NCBI GenBank assembly: GCA_963715745.1
Contig: OY970271.1
Coordinates: 2,728,001-2,792,000 of the forward strand
Direction: 5' to 3'
From: CAWGJF01 sp963715745
Lineage (GTDB): Bacteria; Bacteroidota; Ignavibacteria; Ignavibacteriales; Ignavibacteriaceae
Length of the DNA: 64,000 bases
Of the stretch, positions 9,049 to 17,571 are shown in pieces. The notes beneath the pieces are model-generated. The model was not told the origin of the DNA, ran no database searches, and saw nothing but the letters and a program-made list of their open reading frames with translations. Numbering within the stretch: the stretch's first letter is position 1; every line of letters starts with the position of its first letter. The position numbers were made by a program, and so were the translations under genes.

Positions 9049-10659
9049 TTACCTTGTTGCTATGATTACTGCTGCAGCTGCTGCAAGAATAGCTGCAACC
9101 TGAGCTACAACACTAAGTGTTGTTGTAAATACATCCCAAAACTTTGCTGCAGGCGGCTCTTCAGGAACCCAGATAGTATCTCCCGGTTCTAATAATTCAA
9201 CCTCATCGTAATCAATCCACTCGCCTGTATTTGCTTTTACCACTCTGACCTTGCCTTCTTCAGCACGCCATCCAAATCCACCTGCCAAATCAATATAATC
9301 TAAAACGCCTAATTTAGGATCAAAAATTAATTTACCTGGTCTTACAACTGCCCCAAGCATTATTATATAATTTTTCTTCTCAGGAACATTAATTATATCT
9401 CTGTTTTTAAGAATGACGTCTTCAGATGAATTATGTTTTTCAAACAATTCAACAAAATCAATAACAACCTTTCCGGTGTTTTGTCTTGATTTAAATTTAA
9501 AGTAATCATATTCATCATCCGTCATATCTTTTCGTTCCATAAGTCTAAGTCTTTCAAACTCAGGATCTTTAACTTCAGAATCCTGGGTTCTAACAAGAGT
9601 TGCTTCATTTAATGATGCATCTTTTCGGAAACCGCCAGTCTTCTTAATAATATCTGTAAGATGAGTTTCATCTTTATCAATTTTATACCAACCGGGGTAG
9701 TTAACATAGCCGCTTACTAAAACATAATGTTCTTCAAGATATTCAGGAATTGATCTGACTATTACCTGATCTTTATTTTGAAGCTTGATATCATCATTTT
9801 GTATCTGTTCAAGACTAAAGTACTTTGAATTTTGTCTAAATCCATTTTCATTAAACCTTATCAGTTCAATTGTATCCTTACGGGCTGTTGCAAGAAATCC
9901 ACCGGCAAGATTAACCAAATCATTAATATTTTCACCTTGCACAAACTCATAAGCAGCAGGATATTTTACCGAACCGCTAATTCGAACAATTTTATCTATT
10001 TTATCAATAATAACTACATCTCCTTCCCTGAGCATCGGATTAAATTTATAATCTCCAAATCTTAGGAAGGAAAGAAAATCATATGTTTTTATTGTTCCAT
10101 CTTTTGCAACAACTTTAATATTTCTGATATCGGCAGTCTCATTGATTCCATATGAATCACCAAGCAAATCTATAAGTCTTGCATTTGCAGTTAAAGTGTA
10201 AATAGTCGGCTTTACAACATCTCCCGTAAGAGAAACTTTTATTTTCCTTAAATCTGCAAGTGAAATAAATATTGTGACATTCTTAAAATAATCATTCAAT
10301 TTTTCTGAAATTCGCTCTTTTGATTCTTTCAAGGTAAGATTTCTCAAATCTATTCCGCCAACATTAGGAACATACAGCCAACCTTCCTGGTTTATTACAA
10401 GTGTATTTGCAATTTCAGTAACGCCTTTAATTGAAATAAATAATTTGTCACCCGGACCAACATAGTATTCTTCTGGATTGATGCTTCCTTCCGTAGCCTC
10501 AAGACTAAAATTGTTTTGAGACATAAGGCTTTTAAGTGAATCTGAATTAATTTGAAGAGAACGCTCCGGATAATTGGGAATAATCTGGGCAATTGAGGGG
10601 ATTGACAGGACTGTAAATAAAGCAACTATGGAAAAGAACCGGATCTTAAATATTTTCAT
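9049..10659 (-). CDS. Polysaccharide export protein with SLBB domains (Wza-like)
   Basis: With the ATG at 10659 the protein has 536 residues and starts with a good signal peptide, MKIFKIRFFSIVALFTVLSI ending PSIAQ. A TTG at 10728 would add 23 residues in front of it and is less likely. After the signal come a Poly_export domain (EEYYVGPGDKLFISIKG, about residues 60-150) and repeated SLBB-type domains (VSLTGDVVKPTIYTL; VRISGSVKYPAAYEF; VLVSGYVNYPGWYKI; IIMLGAVVRPGKLIF). A hydrophobic C-terminal segment ends TTTLSVVAQVAAILAAAAAV. It should form the outer-membrane or periplasmic export channel and work with the Wzz-like protein encoded next. It lies 93 bp downstream of ftsX (24 bp from the alternative TTG) on the same strand. 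Confidence 0.87.
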   Translation of the reverse strand: MKIFKIRFFSIVALFTVLSIPSIAQIIPNYPERSLQINSDSLKSLMSQNNFSLEATEGSINPEEYYVGPGDKLFISIKGVTEIANTLVINQEGWLYVPNVGGIDLRNLTLKESKERISEKLNDYFKNVTIFISLADLRKIKVSLTGDVVKPTIYTLTANARLIDLLGDSYGINETADIRNIKVVAKDGTIKTYDFLSFLRFGDYKFNPMLREGDVVIIDKIDKIVRISGSVKYPAAYEFVQGENINDLVNLAGGFLATARKDTIELIRFNENGFRQNSKYFSLEQIQNDDIKLQNKDQVIVRSIPEYLEEHYVLVSGYVNYPGWYKIDKDETHLTDIIKKTGGFRKDASLNEATLVRTQDSEVKDPEFERLRLMERKDMTDDEYDYFKFKSRQNTGKVVIDFVELFEKHNSSEDVILKNRDIINVPEKKNYIIMLGAVVRPGKLIFDPKLGVLDYIDLAGGFGWRAEEGKVRVVKANTGEWIDYDEVELLEPGDTIWVPEEPPAAKFWDVFTTTLSVVAQVAAILAAAAAVIIATR

Positions 10660-10752
10660 TAAAAAATTAATCAGCCTTGGTCTGAGTTTCAATTTGGACT
10701 TTAAATTATGGGAAAATTTAATCAGCAAATATTAAAAAATTAACTTGGAGCA

Positions 10753-11616
10753 TCAAATTTTAAGAGAAACATTTTTAAGTGCATAAATTGTTACCATGAG
10801 ACTAAGAACAGGACCAGCAACAATTAATATTCCAACAAATAGGTATAAATTCGTATTAACAAAATTTAAGATTACCGGAAATTCATTTAACTGCTGCAGC
10901 AAATACCACAGAATTAATAATGCAATTCCTCCCGATAAAATTCCGGCAAAAAAACTATTCATCAGTATTGGGATTTTAATTGTAGATAGTTTAGCCCCGA
11001 CCAATTTCATTGTTTCTAGCTCACGAAATCTTGCTTTGTTAATTACCTTAACCGTACTGTAAACAAGATAAATCGCAATCAAACAAATTAATCCGGTTAC
11101 AATAAACAAATAAATTCTAATTCGGGCTATGTAATTAAGAATATTTAAAAGAAACTGATCTTTAAACACAACTTCATCAACCCACTTATATCCGGATATT
11201 TCATTTATCAAGATATTTAATGAATCTTCAGAAGTAACTGCTGTGTTAATTTTTAAAGTAAAAGAAGCAGGAAGCGGATTGTAATCAAGTATATCGCCGA
11301 AGTCTTCGCCTGTTTGTTTTACAAATTCCTCTGCAGCATCCTTTTTACTAATGTAATCCACCGAAGATACAAATCGTTTTTCTTCAAGTTCTTTCTTATA
11401 ACTTTCCTGTTCGCTATTTGAAATATTATCCTTGATAAAAACATTTACTTTCACATTGTTCTTCAGTCGGTTCTCAAATGATGAAGATAAACGAAAAATT
11501 GCAGCCGACCCAATTACAAGAATTATTGCAACCGTTAAGGAAAGGAATGTTAAAAAGAAAGATGCTTTTGCTCTTGAAACAGATTTGAAAGCTTCCCGAA
11601 AGTAAAAAATAACCAT
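10753..11616 (-). CDS. ftsX: Cell division ABC transporter permease FtsX
   Basis: FtsX is the membrane subunit that, with the ATPase FtsE, activates peptidoglycan hydrolases at the division site. The 287-residue protein has the family layout: a transmembrane segment at about residues 22-43, a periplasmic domain (about 50-165) and three more membrane segments at about 170-190, 222-240 and 257-280. The segments AKASFFLTFLSLTVAI near the N-terminus and RFRELETMKLVGAK at about residue 196 are characteristic. No ftsE is present in the window. It follows the second lipoprotein gene by 35 bp and is probably the last gene of the ybaB-recR run. Confidence 0.87.
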   Translation of the reverse strand: MVIFYFREAFKSVSRAKASFFLTFLSLTVAIILVIGSAAIFRLSSSFENRLKNNVKVNVFIKDNISNSEQESYKKELEEKRFVSSVDYISKKDAAEEFVKQTGEDFGDILDYNPLPASFTLKINTAVTSEDSLNILINEISGYKWVDEVVFKDQFLLNILNYIARIRIYLFIVTGLICLIAIYLVYSTVKVINKARFRELETMKLVGAKLSTIKIPILMNSFFAGILSGGIALLILWYLLQQLNEFPVILNFVNTNLYLFVGILIVAGPVLSLMVTIYALKNVSLKI

Positions 11617-11651
11617 TTAAAAATTTAAATTTTTTAGTCTACACGAAACTA

Positions 11652-12167
11652 CTAAAAATTAGACTCATCTATCCACCTGGTAATGCTCCACTTTCGTGTT
11701 TCTAAATTTCTCTTTAAAAAAAGATTTACTCTGCCGTCGACACGGATTACATCAGTCGGATTAAAAGTTACATTAAGATTAAAACTTCTCACAATGCTTG
11801 CGTCTGTAGAATCGATAGAACTAAGAACGATATTGTTCCAGATAAGATCAAGTCGCTGGGTAGAATTAAATAAACCGTAAGTTGCAAATATTTCTTCATC
11901 CCTTCCCCACGAAACATCAATACCCTGGTCGTAATCACGATATGTAAAAATAAAATCCGGAGAAAGCAACTGACCGTAAATCAGAGTATCCTTAAACGTA
12001 TATGAATACTGCATATTCTGAAAAACACCTTCAATTTTTGTCAGATCAGATAATGGCGGTTTTCCTGAGTCAGGATTGTCATCAAATTTTGGTGCAAAAG
12101 GATTTGTGCAGGATAAAACTGTTAGTAAAATAAAAATGAGAGATAATATAAACCTAATTGTATTCAC
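11652..12167 (-). CDS. Putative lipoprotein, NTF2/SnoaL-like
   Basis: The 171-residue protein begins with a lipoprotein signal peptide ending in the lipobox TVLSC, with Cys20 as the likely lipidated residue. The body resembles the NTF2/SnoaL-like fold: a helical start (FQNMQYSYTFKD), LLSPDFIFTYRDY, SWGRDEEIF and a closing WSITRWIDES strand. The same closing pattern occurs in the gene just upstream, so the two look like tandem paralogues. Their reading frames overlap by 14 bp. Function is unknown and the fold is my reading of the pattern, not a search result. Confidence 0.7.
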   Translation of the reverse strand: MNTIRFILSLIFILLTVLSCTNPFAPKFDDNPDSGKPPLSDLTKIEGVFQNMQYSYTFKDTLIYGQLLSPDFIFTYRDYDQGIDVSWGRDEEIFATYGLFNSTQRLDLIWNNIVLSSIDSTDASIVRSFNLNVTFNPTDVIRVDGRVNLFLKRNLETRKWSITRWIDESNF

Positions 12168-12726
12168 TTCCCTTCAAATCACTCCAACTTAATGAACCAG
12201 ATTCCGGACTGTCTTCCCAATAATAAATTACCCAAAAGTTATATATGTCTGTTGTAAGATTAAATTTCAAACTACCTTTATAAATTTCAGGGTCTGCATT
12301 CAATTTAGGGACAGAGATAAAATAATCCGCAGTGTAAACAAATCCATCACTTATCGGACTATAAAGTTCATTTGATAAGGAAAGATTAATAGGATATTGA
12401 GATGGCGTTGAATTTACCAGGTTTGTAAAATAACGAAACTCATCATCAACGCCCCAGTCCTCCCAAATTTGATATAAGTTGAACGCTTCACCTGTTGGTA
12501 CAAAGGTAAACAAAACAGAAGAAGATGGAGCTACTGCAAAGGATTTTTTATAATTCTCTGCATTCTTATCGGATAAAGAATTTATTAGGTTGCTTATTAA
12601 AGTTTCACGGGTTGAAGGTGTAGTATAGTTTGATCTTGTATCTTTTGGTGATTCGGGATTTCTTGTTACAAAAACATCACAAGATATTAATGTTAAAAAA
12701 AATAATATGAAAAATAATTTTCTCAT
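12154..12726 (-). CDS. Putative lipoprotein, NTF2/SnoaL-like, tandem paralogue
   Basis: The 190-residue protein has a short signal peptide with lipobox LISC and Cys16 as the likely lipidation site. After a low-complexity linker it has a helical segment (TRETLISNLINSLSDKNAEN) and ends with NFWVIYYWEDSPESGSLSW, a pattern close to the end of the neighbouring lipoprotein. Its ATG overlaps the stop of the upstream methyltransferase gene by 4 bp (ATGA-type). It is probably anchored in the periplasmic or outer membrane. No biochemical role can be assigned. Confidence 0.7.
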   Translation of the reverse strand: MRKLFFILFFLTLISCDVFVTRNPESPKDTRSNYTTPSTRETLISNLINSLSDKNAENYKKSFAVAPSSSVLFTFVPTGEAFNLYQIWEDWGVDDEFRYFTNLVNSTPSQYPINLSLSNELYSPISDGFVYTADYFISVPKLNADPEIYKGSLKFNLTTDIYNFWVIYYWEDSPESGSLSWSDLKGSEYN

Positions 12727-13460
12727 TTTCTCGCAAACACAATTAGTCTTGGTGATGTGATGACATCAAATTTACTGCCGTTAAAATCACCGAATATTTT
12801 TATTACTTTAAAACCAGTTTTTTCTAACATTTTAATTATTTCACTTTTCGAATACAATCTTACTGACTCTAAATAATTAGTTACATTACCGTTACTTTTA
12901 ATTCTAATATCCTTTTCAATCCGGTTATTTTTTACTTCCCTGATCTGTGTTATTTGCCTTCCAGCAATATTCTCAACTGTAATCGGGATAAGGTTATTTA
13001 AGATATAATTTTTACTGAAATAATCCAGTACAAACCAGCCGCCAGTATTCATTAAGTCAAAGGCTTTTTGGATTACTTCGGCATTTTCTTCATCTTTTTC
13101 AAAATATCCAAAGCTTGTAAATAAGTTCAATACGAGGTCAAAAGTTTTTTCGGAATGAAAATTTCTAATATCAGAAAGGATAAAATTTACATTTACTTTT
13201 TCTTTTTTGGCATTTGATCGAGCTGTGTTTAATAAATTTTCACTCAAATCAACGGCAGTAACATCAAATCCTTCCTCAGCAAATGAAATGGCATGTCTTC
13301 CCGCCCCGCAAGCCATATCAAGAACAAACTTAATTTTTTCGCTTTCAACATTTTTAAGAACAAGATTTTTAAAATGCTCTGCTTCTGATTTATCCCGGTG
13401 CTTATAAACCACAAGATATTCGTCAGTGTTAAACCAATCTTTATACCATTCAGACTTCAT
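12723..13460 (-). CDS. Class I SAM-dependent methyltransferase
   Basis: The 245-residue protein contains the SAM-binding motif VLDMACGAGRHAISFAEEG (about residue 46), an acidic VTAVDLSENLL strand and FDLVLNLFTSFGYF, matching Methyltransf_25-type enzymes. The segment WFVLDYFSKNYI follows at about residue 142. The substrate is unknown. Its start codon overlaps the recR stop by 4 bp, and it in turn overlaps the next lipoprotein gene by 4 bp, so it sits inside a translationally coupled run. Close relatives are often annotated only as methyltransferase-domain proteins. Confidence 0.82.
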   Translation of the reverse strand: MKSEWYKDWFNTDEYLVVYKHRDKSEAEHFKNLVLKNVESEKIKFVLDMACGAGRHAISFAEEGFDVTAVDLSENLLNTARSNAKKEKVNVNFILSDIRNFHSEKTFDLVLNLFTSFGYFEKDEENAEVIQKAFDLMNTGGWFVLDYFSKNYILNNLIPITVENIAGRQITQIREVKNNRIEKDIRIKSNGNVTNYLESVRLYSKSEIIKMLEKTGFKVIKIFGDFNGSKFDVITSPRLIVFARK

Positions 13461-14053
13461 AAAATGCTTCTGTTTAAAAGAGCTCTTCCTATCGTTGCTT
13501 CATCTGCAAACTCAAGATCGCCTCCAATTGGTAAGCCTCTGGCTATTCTGCTTACTTTTATATTAAAAGGTTTTAAAAGTTTAGCTATATATAATGAAGT
13601 TGTCTCCCCCTCTGTATCAGGATTTAATGCCAGGATTACTTCTTTTATATCTTCGTTCTCAAACCGTTTTACCAATTCTTTTATTTTCAATGAGTCAGGA
13701 TTTACACCGCTTAACGGAGAAAGCACTCCGCCAAGAACATGATAAAGACCATTGTATTCATTCGTTTTTTCTATAGCTATTACATCGCTGGCTTCTTCAA
13801 CAACACACAATAACGAAGGCTCTCTTTTCTGGCTTTTACAAATGTTGCATAAATTTTCTTCAGAAAGGTTAAAACATCTTTCACAAAATCTTAACTTCGT
13901 TTTCAGTTCCCGGATTGATTTTAAAAGATTATTTACCTCTTCCTCATTTCTTTTTAAAATATAAATAGCAAGCCTTTGTGCGGTCTTTCTACCAACACCC
14001 GGAAGTTTACTTAACTCTTCAATAGCAACAGCAAGCGGCTCGGCAATCTGCAA
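13457..14053 (-). CDS. recR: Recombination mediator protein RecR
   Basis: RecR works with RecO (and RecF) to load RecA on gapped DNA. The 198-residue protein is of normal length and has the helix-hairpin-helix ELSKLPGVGRKTAQRLA (about residues 13-29), a four-cysteine zinc finger (CERCFNLSEENLCNIC, residues 57-72) and a Toprim domain with VVEEASDVIAIEKTNEYNG and LALNPDTEGE, ending RIARGLPIGGDLEFADEAT. The start is a TTG at 14053, 2 bp after the ybaB stop codon. The ybaB-recR pairing is widespread in bacteria and supports the call. Confidence 0.95.
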   Translation of the reverse strand: MQIAEPLAVAIEELSKLPGVGRKTAQRLAIYILKRNEEEVNNLLKSIRELKTKLRFCERCFNLSEENLCNICKSQKREPSLLCVVEEASDVIAIEKTNEYNGLYHVLGGVLSPLSGVNPDSLKIKELVKRFENEDIKEVILALNPDTEGETTSLYIAKLLKPFNIKVSRIARGLPIGGDLEFADEATIGRALLNRSIL

Positions 14054-14055
14054 GT

Positions 14056-14382
14056 TTATAGCCCCGGAATATTTAATCCTGGAGGAATCATACCCTTAGT
14101 TACTTTTGCTAATTCCTCCTCAGCCATTTTTGATGCAGATTCAAGGGCTTTATTTACTGCCGCAACAACAAGATCCTCCAAAATTTCCTTTTCCTCTTTA
14201 TCAATTACCTGAGGATCAATTGAAATAGAAACTATTTCCTTATTTCCATTTGCAACAGCCTTAATCATCCCACCACCGGCTTCTTCAGAAACGGTTTTAT
14301 TACTAAGCTCACCCTGCACTTTTTGCATCTCAGCCTGCATTTTCTGAACCTGTTTCAACATTCCCTGCATTCCACCTTTCAT
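14056..14382 (-). CDS. YbaB/EbfC nucleoid-associated protein
   Basis: The 108-residue protein matches the YbaB/EbfC family, small dimeric DNA-binding proteins. It starts with a Met/Gln-rich helix (MKGGMQGMLKQVQKMQAEMQ), followed by GGGMIKAVANGNKEIVSISI and the C-terminal helix DLVVAAVNKALESASKMAEE. A glycine/proline-rich tail closes the protein. It lies directly upstream of recR on the same strand, the usual arrangement. A GGAGGA-type ribosome binding site precedes the ATG. It is the first gene of the minus-strand run; the 146-bp gap upstream separates it from the divergent plus-strand genes. Confidence 0.92.
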   Translation of the reverse strand: MKGGMQGMLKQVQKMQAEMQKVQGELSNKTVSEEAGGGMIKAVANGNKEIVSISIDPQVIDKEEKEILEDLVVAAVNKALESASKMAEEELAKVTKGMIPPGLNIPGL

Positions 14383-14528
14383 TAAAATCCTCCTGATTTT
14401 CTACAAAAAAATTAAAAATTATTTGCTGTTTAAGATTTAAATATACTATTTAAGATTGACTTTATACATTGATTTTTGATAATTTCAACTTTGCTTTTTC
14501 TCATTGAAAAAATGAAAGAAATCTGCCT

Positions 14529-15206
14529 ATGATTAATGATTACCAGCGAAAAGAAATTCCGTTTGATGAACAGAATTATCAACGTATTGAATACACAGAT
14601 CACTTTTTCCCCACAAAAAATAAAAAGGTAAAGGTTAAAGACTTAGGCAAAAAATCAGCTGCCATCGGTTCGTTTTTTTATGAATACCTTAAAGAATATC
14701 ATATACCGACAGCTTTTGTAAATCTACACGGGAGTGAATCACTTACTTTTTTAAAATTCACACAAGTTCCTTTCAGAGTTAGAATTTTGAATAATGCTGA
14801 TAAAAGAACAGCAAAGATTTTTTCAATTAAGGAATTCGACCCGCTTACTTTTCCGGTATTTGAATATCACTTTGGTCAAATGAAGGATTCTCTCGTCAGT
14901 GAAAGTCATTTAATTTCCTTTGATATTTGCACTCACGATGAACTGAAATACATTAACCGTTTATGCTCAAAAATTAATGCGGTGTTAAAATCTTTTTTTG
15001 AAAGAAGAAACCAGGCTATTGCGGAAATTTCATGCTCATTTGGTAAATTTGAGAATAAAATTATTCTTGTTGATGACTTTACTCCTTTAAGCATTAAGAT
15101 TTTTTCCAATAACGGAGATAAAAAAGCAATTGATCCTTATAAAATTACAACCGCAGCACAGATGAAAAAATATTCAGATCATCTCTTTAAAATTATCAGC
15201 AGTTGA
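14529..15206 (+). CDS. Divergent PurC (SAICAR synthetase)-like protein
   Basis: The 225-residue protein follows the PurC fold: YLKEYHIPTAFV in the N-terminal lobe, then KDSLVSESHLISFDI, INRLCSKINAVLKSFFERRN and AEISCSFGKFENKIILVDDF. These align with the family's HDPMVNE, AND(V)LKKLF and DFKLEFG segments. However, the family's N-terminal GKAK loop, the VRN-AAGS-KR segment and the DE(F/I)SPD motif are missing or altered (RILNNADKRTAKIF; DDFTPLSIKIF). It may be a divergent working enzyme or a paralogue that has lost activity. It is followed 4 bp later by psd, and purS and purQ lie about 1.4 kb downstream in the same direction. Confidence 0.6.
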   Translation: MINDYQRKEIPFDEQNYQRIEYTDHFFPTKNKKVKVKDLGKKSAAIGSFFYEYLKEYHIPTAFVNLHGSESLTFLKFTQVPFRVRILNNADKRTAKIFSIKEFDPLTFPVFEYHFGQMKDSLVSESHLISFDICTHDELKYINRLCSKINAVLKSFFERRNQAIAEISCSFGKFENKIILVDDFTPLSIKIFSNNGDKKAIDPYKITTAAQMKKYSDHLFKIISS

Positions 15207-15210
15207 TTTG

Positions 15211-15861
15211 ATGTTCACAAAATACGGCTATTCCACAATTGGCATTGCCTGCATAATTTCCTTCCTGATTATTATCAGCAGTTTTTTTATAAATAATAAT
15301 TCGGTAAAGATTATTTTTTTAGTTGCTGCTGCCCTGATTTTAATTTTTGTTCTGAATTTTTTCAGAGATCCCGATAGAACTCCTCCAATCAGAAATGATA
15401 TTGTTGTTTCACCGGCTGACGGAAAAGTTTTATTTGTTAAGGAAATTGAGGACAATAAATTCATTGATGAAAAAGCCTGGATTGTCTCGATTTTTATGTC
15501 ACCGTTAAATGTACATGTCAACAGGATACCGATAAGCGGTACGGTTGAATATCTAAAATATATCGAAGGGAAGTTCGTTGCGGCTTTTGAAGATAAAGCT
15601 TCTGATCAAAATGAAAGAATGGAAATCGGAATCCAAAGCTCCGGAGAAAAAGTTTTTTTCACGCAGGTTGCAGGTATGGTTGCACGAAGAATTATAAATG
15701 AACTTAATCTTAAAGATACTGTTGAAATCGGGAAGAGATTCGGCATGATAAAATTCGGAAGCAGAGTTGATGTAGTTGTGAATAAAAAATGGAAACCATT
15801 AATACATAAAGATGATAAAGTTACAGCCGGAGAAACAATTCTTTTCGAGTTAATTAAATAA
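15211..15861 (+). CDS. psd: Phosphatidylserine decarboxylase, short form
   Basis: This enzyme makes phosphatidylethanolamine from phosphatidylserine. The 216-residue proenzyme (from ATG 15211) has N-terminal hydrophobic segments (about residues 8-27 and 33-51), FFRDPDRTPP, VVSPADGKVLFV, MSPLNVHVNRIPISG and the autocleavage site FGSR, where Ser184 should become the pyruvoyl group. This is the short GS-type family common outside the Enterobacteria. It abuts pssA: stop codon and ATG are directly adjacent. The pair supplies both steps from CDP-diacylglycerol to phosphatidylethanolamine. Confidence 0.93.
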   Translation: MFTKYGYSTIGIACIISFLIIISSFFINNNSVKIIFLVAAALILIFVLNFFRDPDRTPPIRNDIVVSPADGKVLFVKEIEDNKFIDEKAWIVSIFMSPLNVHVNRIPISGTVEYLKYIEGKFVAAFEDKASDQNERMEIGIQSSGEKVFFTQVAGMVARRIINELNLKDTVEIGKRFGMIKFGSRVDVVVNKKWKPLIHKDDKVTAGETILFELIK

Positions 15862-16581
15862 ATGAACCGACCAAGAGTTACACCTTCAGTTATTCCGAAT
15901 TTATTCACGGCAATGAATATGTTCTGCGGGTTTTTCTCAATCGTAACAGCCAGTGCAGGAAATATTTCTTACGCAGCCTGGTTAATATTTGTTGGAGCTA
16001 TTTTCGATGCACTTGATGGATTGGTAGCAAGATTAACTAATTCAAGCAGCGAGCTTGGAGTTGAACTCGATTCTCTTTCCGACGTAGTTACTTTTGGTGC
16101 AGCACCTTCTTTTCTACTTTACTCTACTTACTTTTCCGAATTCGGAGGCTTCGGAATTATTCTTGCTTCTCTTCCTTTAATTGCAGGAGGATTCAGACTT
16201 GCACGATTTAATGTTCAGTTGGTCGGCTTTGAAAAATCATTTTTTATAGGTCTACCAATTCCATCCTGTGCATTAACCCTCGCTTCATTTGTATTAGCTT
16301 TTTACAACAATGGTTATCCTGAAGAAATTTCAAAAATCATTATCCCAATGATATTAATTTTATCGTATTTGATGGTAAGTAATATAAGGTATGAAACTTT
16401 TCCAAAACTTACCTGGAAAGGAATTAAAGAAAAACCATTAAATATTGTTTTTGTAATTGCAGCTTTAGTATTGCTTCTTTTTGCATATACCAAAGGATTA
16501 TTCTTCATATTTGTTTTCATGATTCTATTCGGTATTTTTCGACATATTTATAAATGGTTTACAACTAAAGAATCTGATTAA
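15862..16581 (+). CDS. pssA: CDP-diacylglycerol--serine O-phosphatidyltransferase
   Basis: PssA joins serine to CDP-diacylglycerol, giving phosphatidylserine for the preceding psd product. The 239-residue integral membrane protein has the CDP-alcohol phosphatidyltransferase signature in DALDGLVARLTNSSSELG followed by VELDSLSDVV, i.e. D-x2-DG-x2-AR-x8-G-x3-D-x3-D. Around it are six to eight hydrophobic segments. N-terminal VTPSVIPNLFTAMNMFCGFF is typical of this branch. It is distinguished from PgsA by the neighbouring decarboxylase and this N-terminus. Confidence 0.92.
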   Translation: MNRPRVTPSVIPNLFTAMNMFCGFFSIVTASAGNISYAAWLIFVGAIFDALDGLVARLTNSSSELGVELDSLSDVVTFGAAPSFLLYSTYFSEFGGFGIILASLPLIAGGFRLARFNVQLVGFEKSFFIGLPIPSCALTLASFVLAFYNNGYPEEISKIIIPMILILSYLMVSNIRYETFPKLTWKGIKEKPLNIVFVIAALVLLLFAYTKGLFFIFVFMILFGIFRHIYKWFTTKESD

Positions 16582-16597
16582 ATCATTCTTTTTTTAT

Positions 16598-16603
16598 AAG
16601 GAG
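16598..16603 (+). promoter_or_regulatory. Ribosome binding site deciding the TTG start of purS
   Basis: AAGGAG lies 8 nt before the TTG at 16612. No ATG or GTG in the purS frame is nearby and the family N-terminus begins right at this codon, so this site supports TTG as the start. Confidence 0.7.
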
Positions 16604-16611
16604 AAAACCAA

Positions 16612-16863
16612 TTGTTCAAAGCCAGAGTTCTGATAAAAAGACGACCATCAATTCTAGATCCGCAGGGAAAAGCTGTTGAAAAAGGTGCCCACCATCTCGG
16701 AATTAATAATGTAAAGAATACACGTATAAATAAATTTATTGAGTTTGAAGTTGATACTAACGATAAAACTATCGCTGAAAAAGAAGTTGGACTTTATTGT
16801 TCAAAACTTCTTGCAAATCCAATAATGGAAGATTTTGAATTTACTTTGGATGAAGCTCAATGA
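16612..16863 (+). CDS. purS: Phosphoribosylformylglycinamidine synthase, PurS subunit
   Basis: PurS bridges PurQ and PurL in the three-part FGAM synthase of de novo purine synthesis. The 83-residue protein has the expected ferredoxin-like pattern: VLIKRRPSILDPQGKAVEK, then IGEN-like region HHLGINNVKNTRINKFIEFE and the C-terminal CSKLLANPIMEDFEF. The start is TTG with a strong AAGGAG upstream. The stop overlaps the purQ ATG by 4 bp (ATGA), which fits equal expression of the two subunits. PurL is not in the window. Confidence 0.92.
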   Translation: MFKARVLIKRRPSILDPQGKAVEKGAHHLGINNVKNTRINKFIEFEVDTNDKTIAEKEVGLYCSKLLANPIMEDFEFTLDEAQ

Positions 16864-17561
16864 GCAAACCCAAATTTGGAGTTGTTGTTTTTCCCGGTTC
16901 AAATTGTGACCACGATGCATATTATGTCTTAAATAAAATACTGGATTATGATGTTAAATTTCTCTGGCACAAGGATTATGCACTCAATAATTTTGATGTT
17001 ATAATTTTGCCTGGCGGTTTTTCTTATGGAGATTACCTGAGAAGCGGTGCAATAGCAAGATTCTCACCAATCATGAACAAAGTAATCGGGTTTGCTGAAA
17101 ACGGCGGACATTTAATCGGAATATGCAACGGTTTTCAGATACTGCTCGAAGCTGGTTTACTTCCTGGTGTTATGTTGAAAAATCAATCACTTCAATTTGT
17201 TTGCAAAGATGTTTATCTTAAAATTGAAAATTATAACACGGCTTTTACCAAAGGAATAAATTCAGAAAGACTATTGAAAATTCCTATTGCTCATGGAGAT
17301 GGAAATTATTTTGCTGATGAACAAACCTTAAAGTCTTTGGAAGAAAATAACCAGGTTGTTTTCAGGTATTCATCAGGAAAAGGTAGTGTAGATAAAGAAA
17401 ATAACCCAAACGGATCGGTTGCAAATATTGCTGGTATCATAAACAAAAAAGGCAATGTACTTGGAATGATGCCGCATCCCGAAAGGAGCAGTGATCCGGT
17501 ATTGAGAAAGACAGACGGAAGTCTGATTTTTAAAGCATTAGTAAATAATATTTTTAATTAA
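16860..17561 (+). CDS. purQ: Phosphoribosylformylglycinamidine synthase, PurQ glutaminase subunit
   Basis: PurQ hydrolyses glutamine and passes ammonia to PurL. The 233-residue class I amidotransferase has the nucleophile Cys89 in GICNGFQILLEAGLLPG and the catalytic His/Glu in GMMPHPERS near residue 206. The N-terminus VVVFPGSNCDHDAYYVLN and the RSGAIARFSP segment are specific to PurQ. It is translationally coupled to purS and followed 10 bp later by tatA. Confidence 0.95.
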   Translation: MSKPKFGVVVFPGSNCDHDAYYVLNKILDYDVKFLWHKDYALNNFDVIILPGGFSYGDYLRSGAIARFSPIMNKVIGFAENGGHLIGICNGFQILLEAGLLPGVMLKNQSLQFVCKDVYLKIENYNTAFTKGINSERLLKIPIAHGDGNYFADEQTLKSLEENNQVVFRYSSGKGSVDKENNPNGSVANIAGIINKKGNVLGMMPHPERSSDPVLRKTDGSLIFKALVNNIFN

Positions 17562-17571
17562 AGGTGATAAA

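Noticed and set aside
1..10659. The polysaccharide locus as a recently acquired island
   Set aside because: Base composition and gene density look like the neighbouring regions, and no mobility genes or repeats border it, so transfer cannot be claimed from this window.
15228..15908. Minus-strand ORFs opposite psd and pssA
   Set aside because: Both overlap well-supported enzymes whose motifs are intact, and the translations show no family features.
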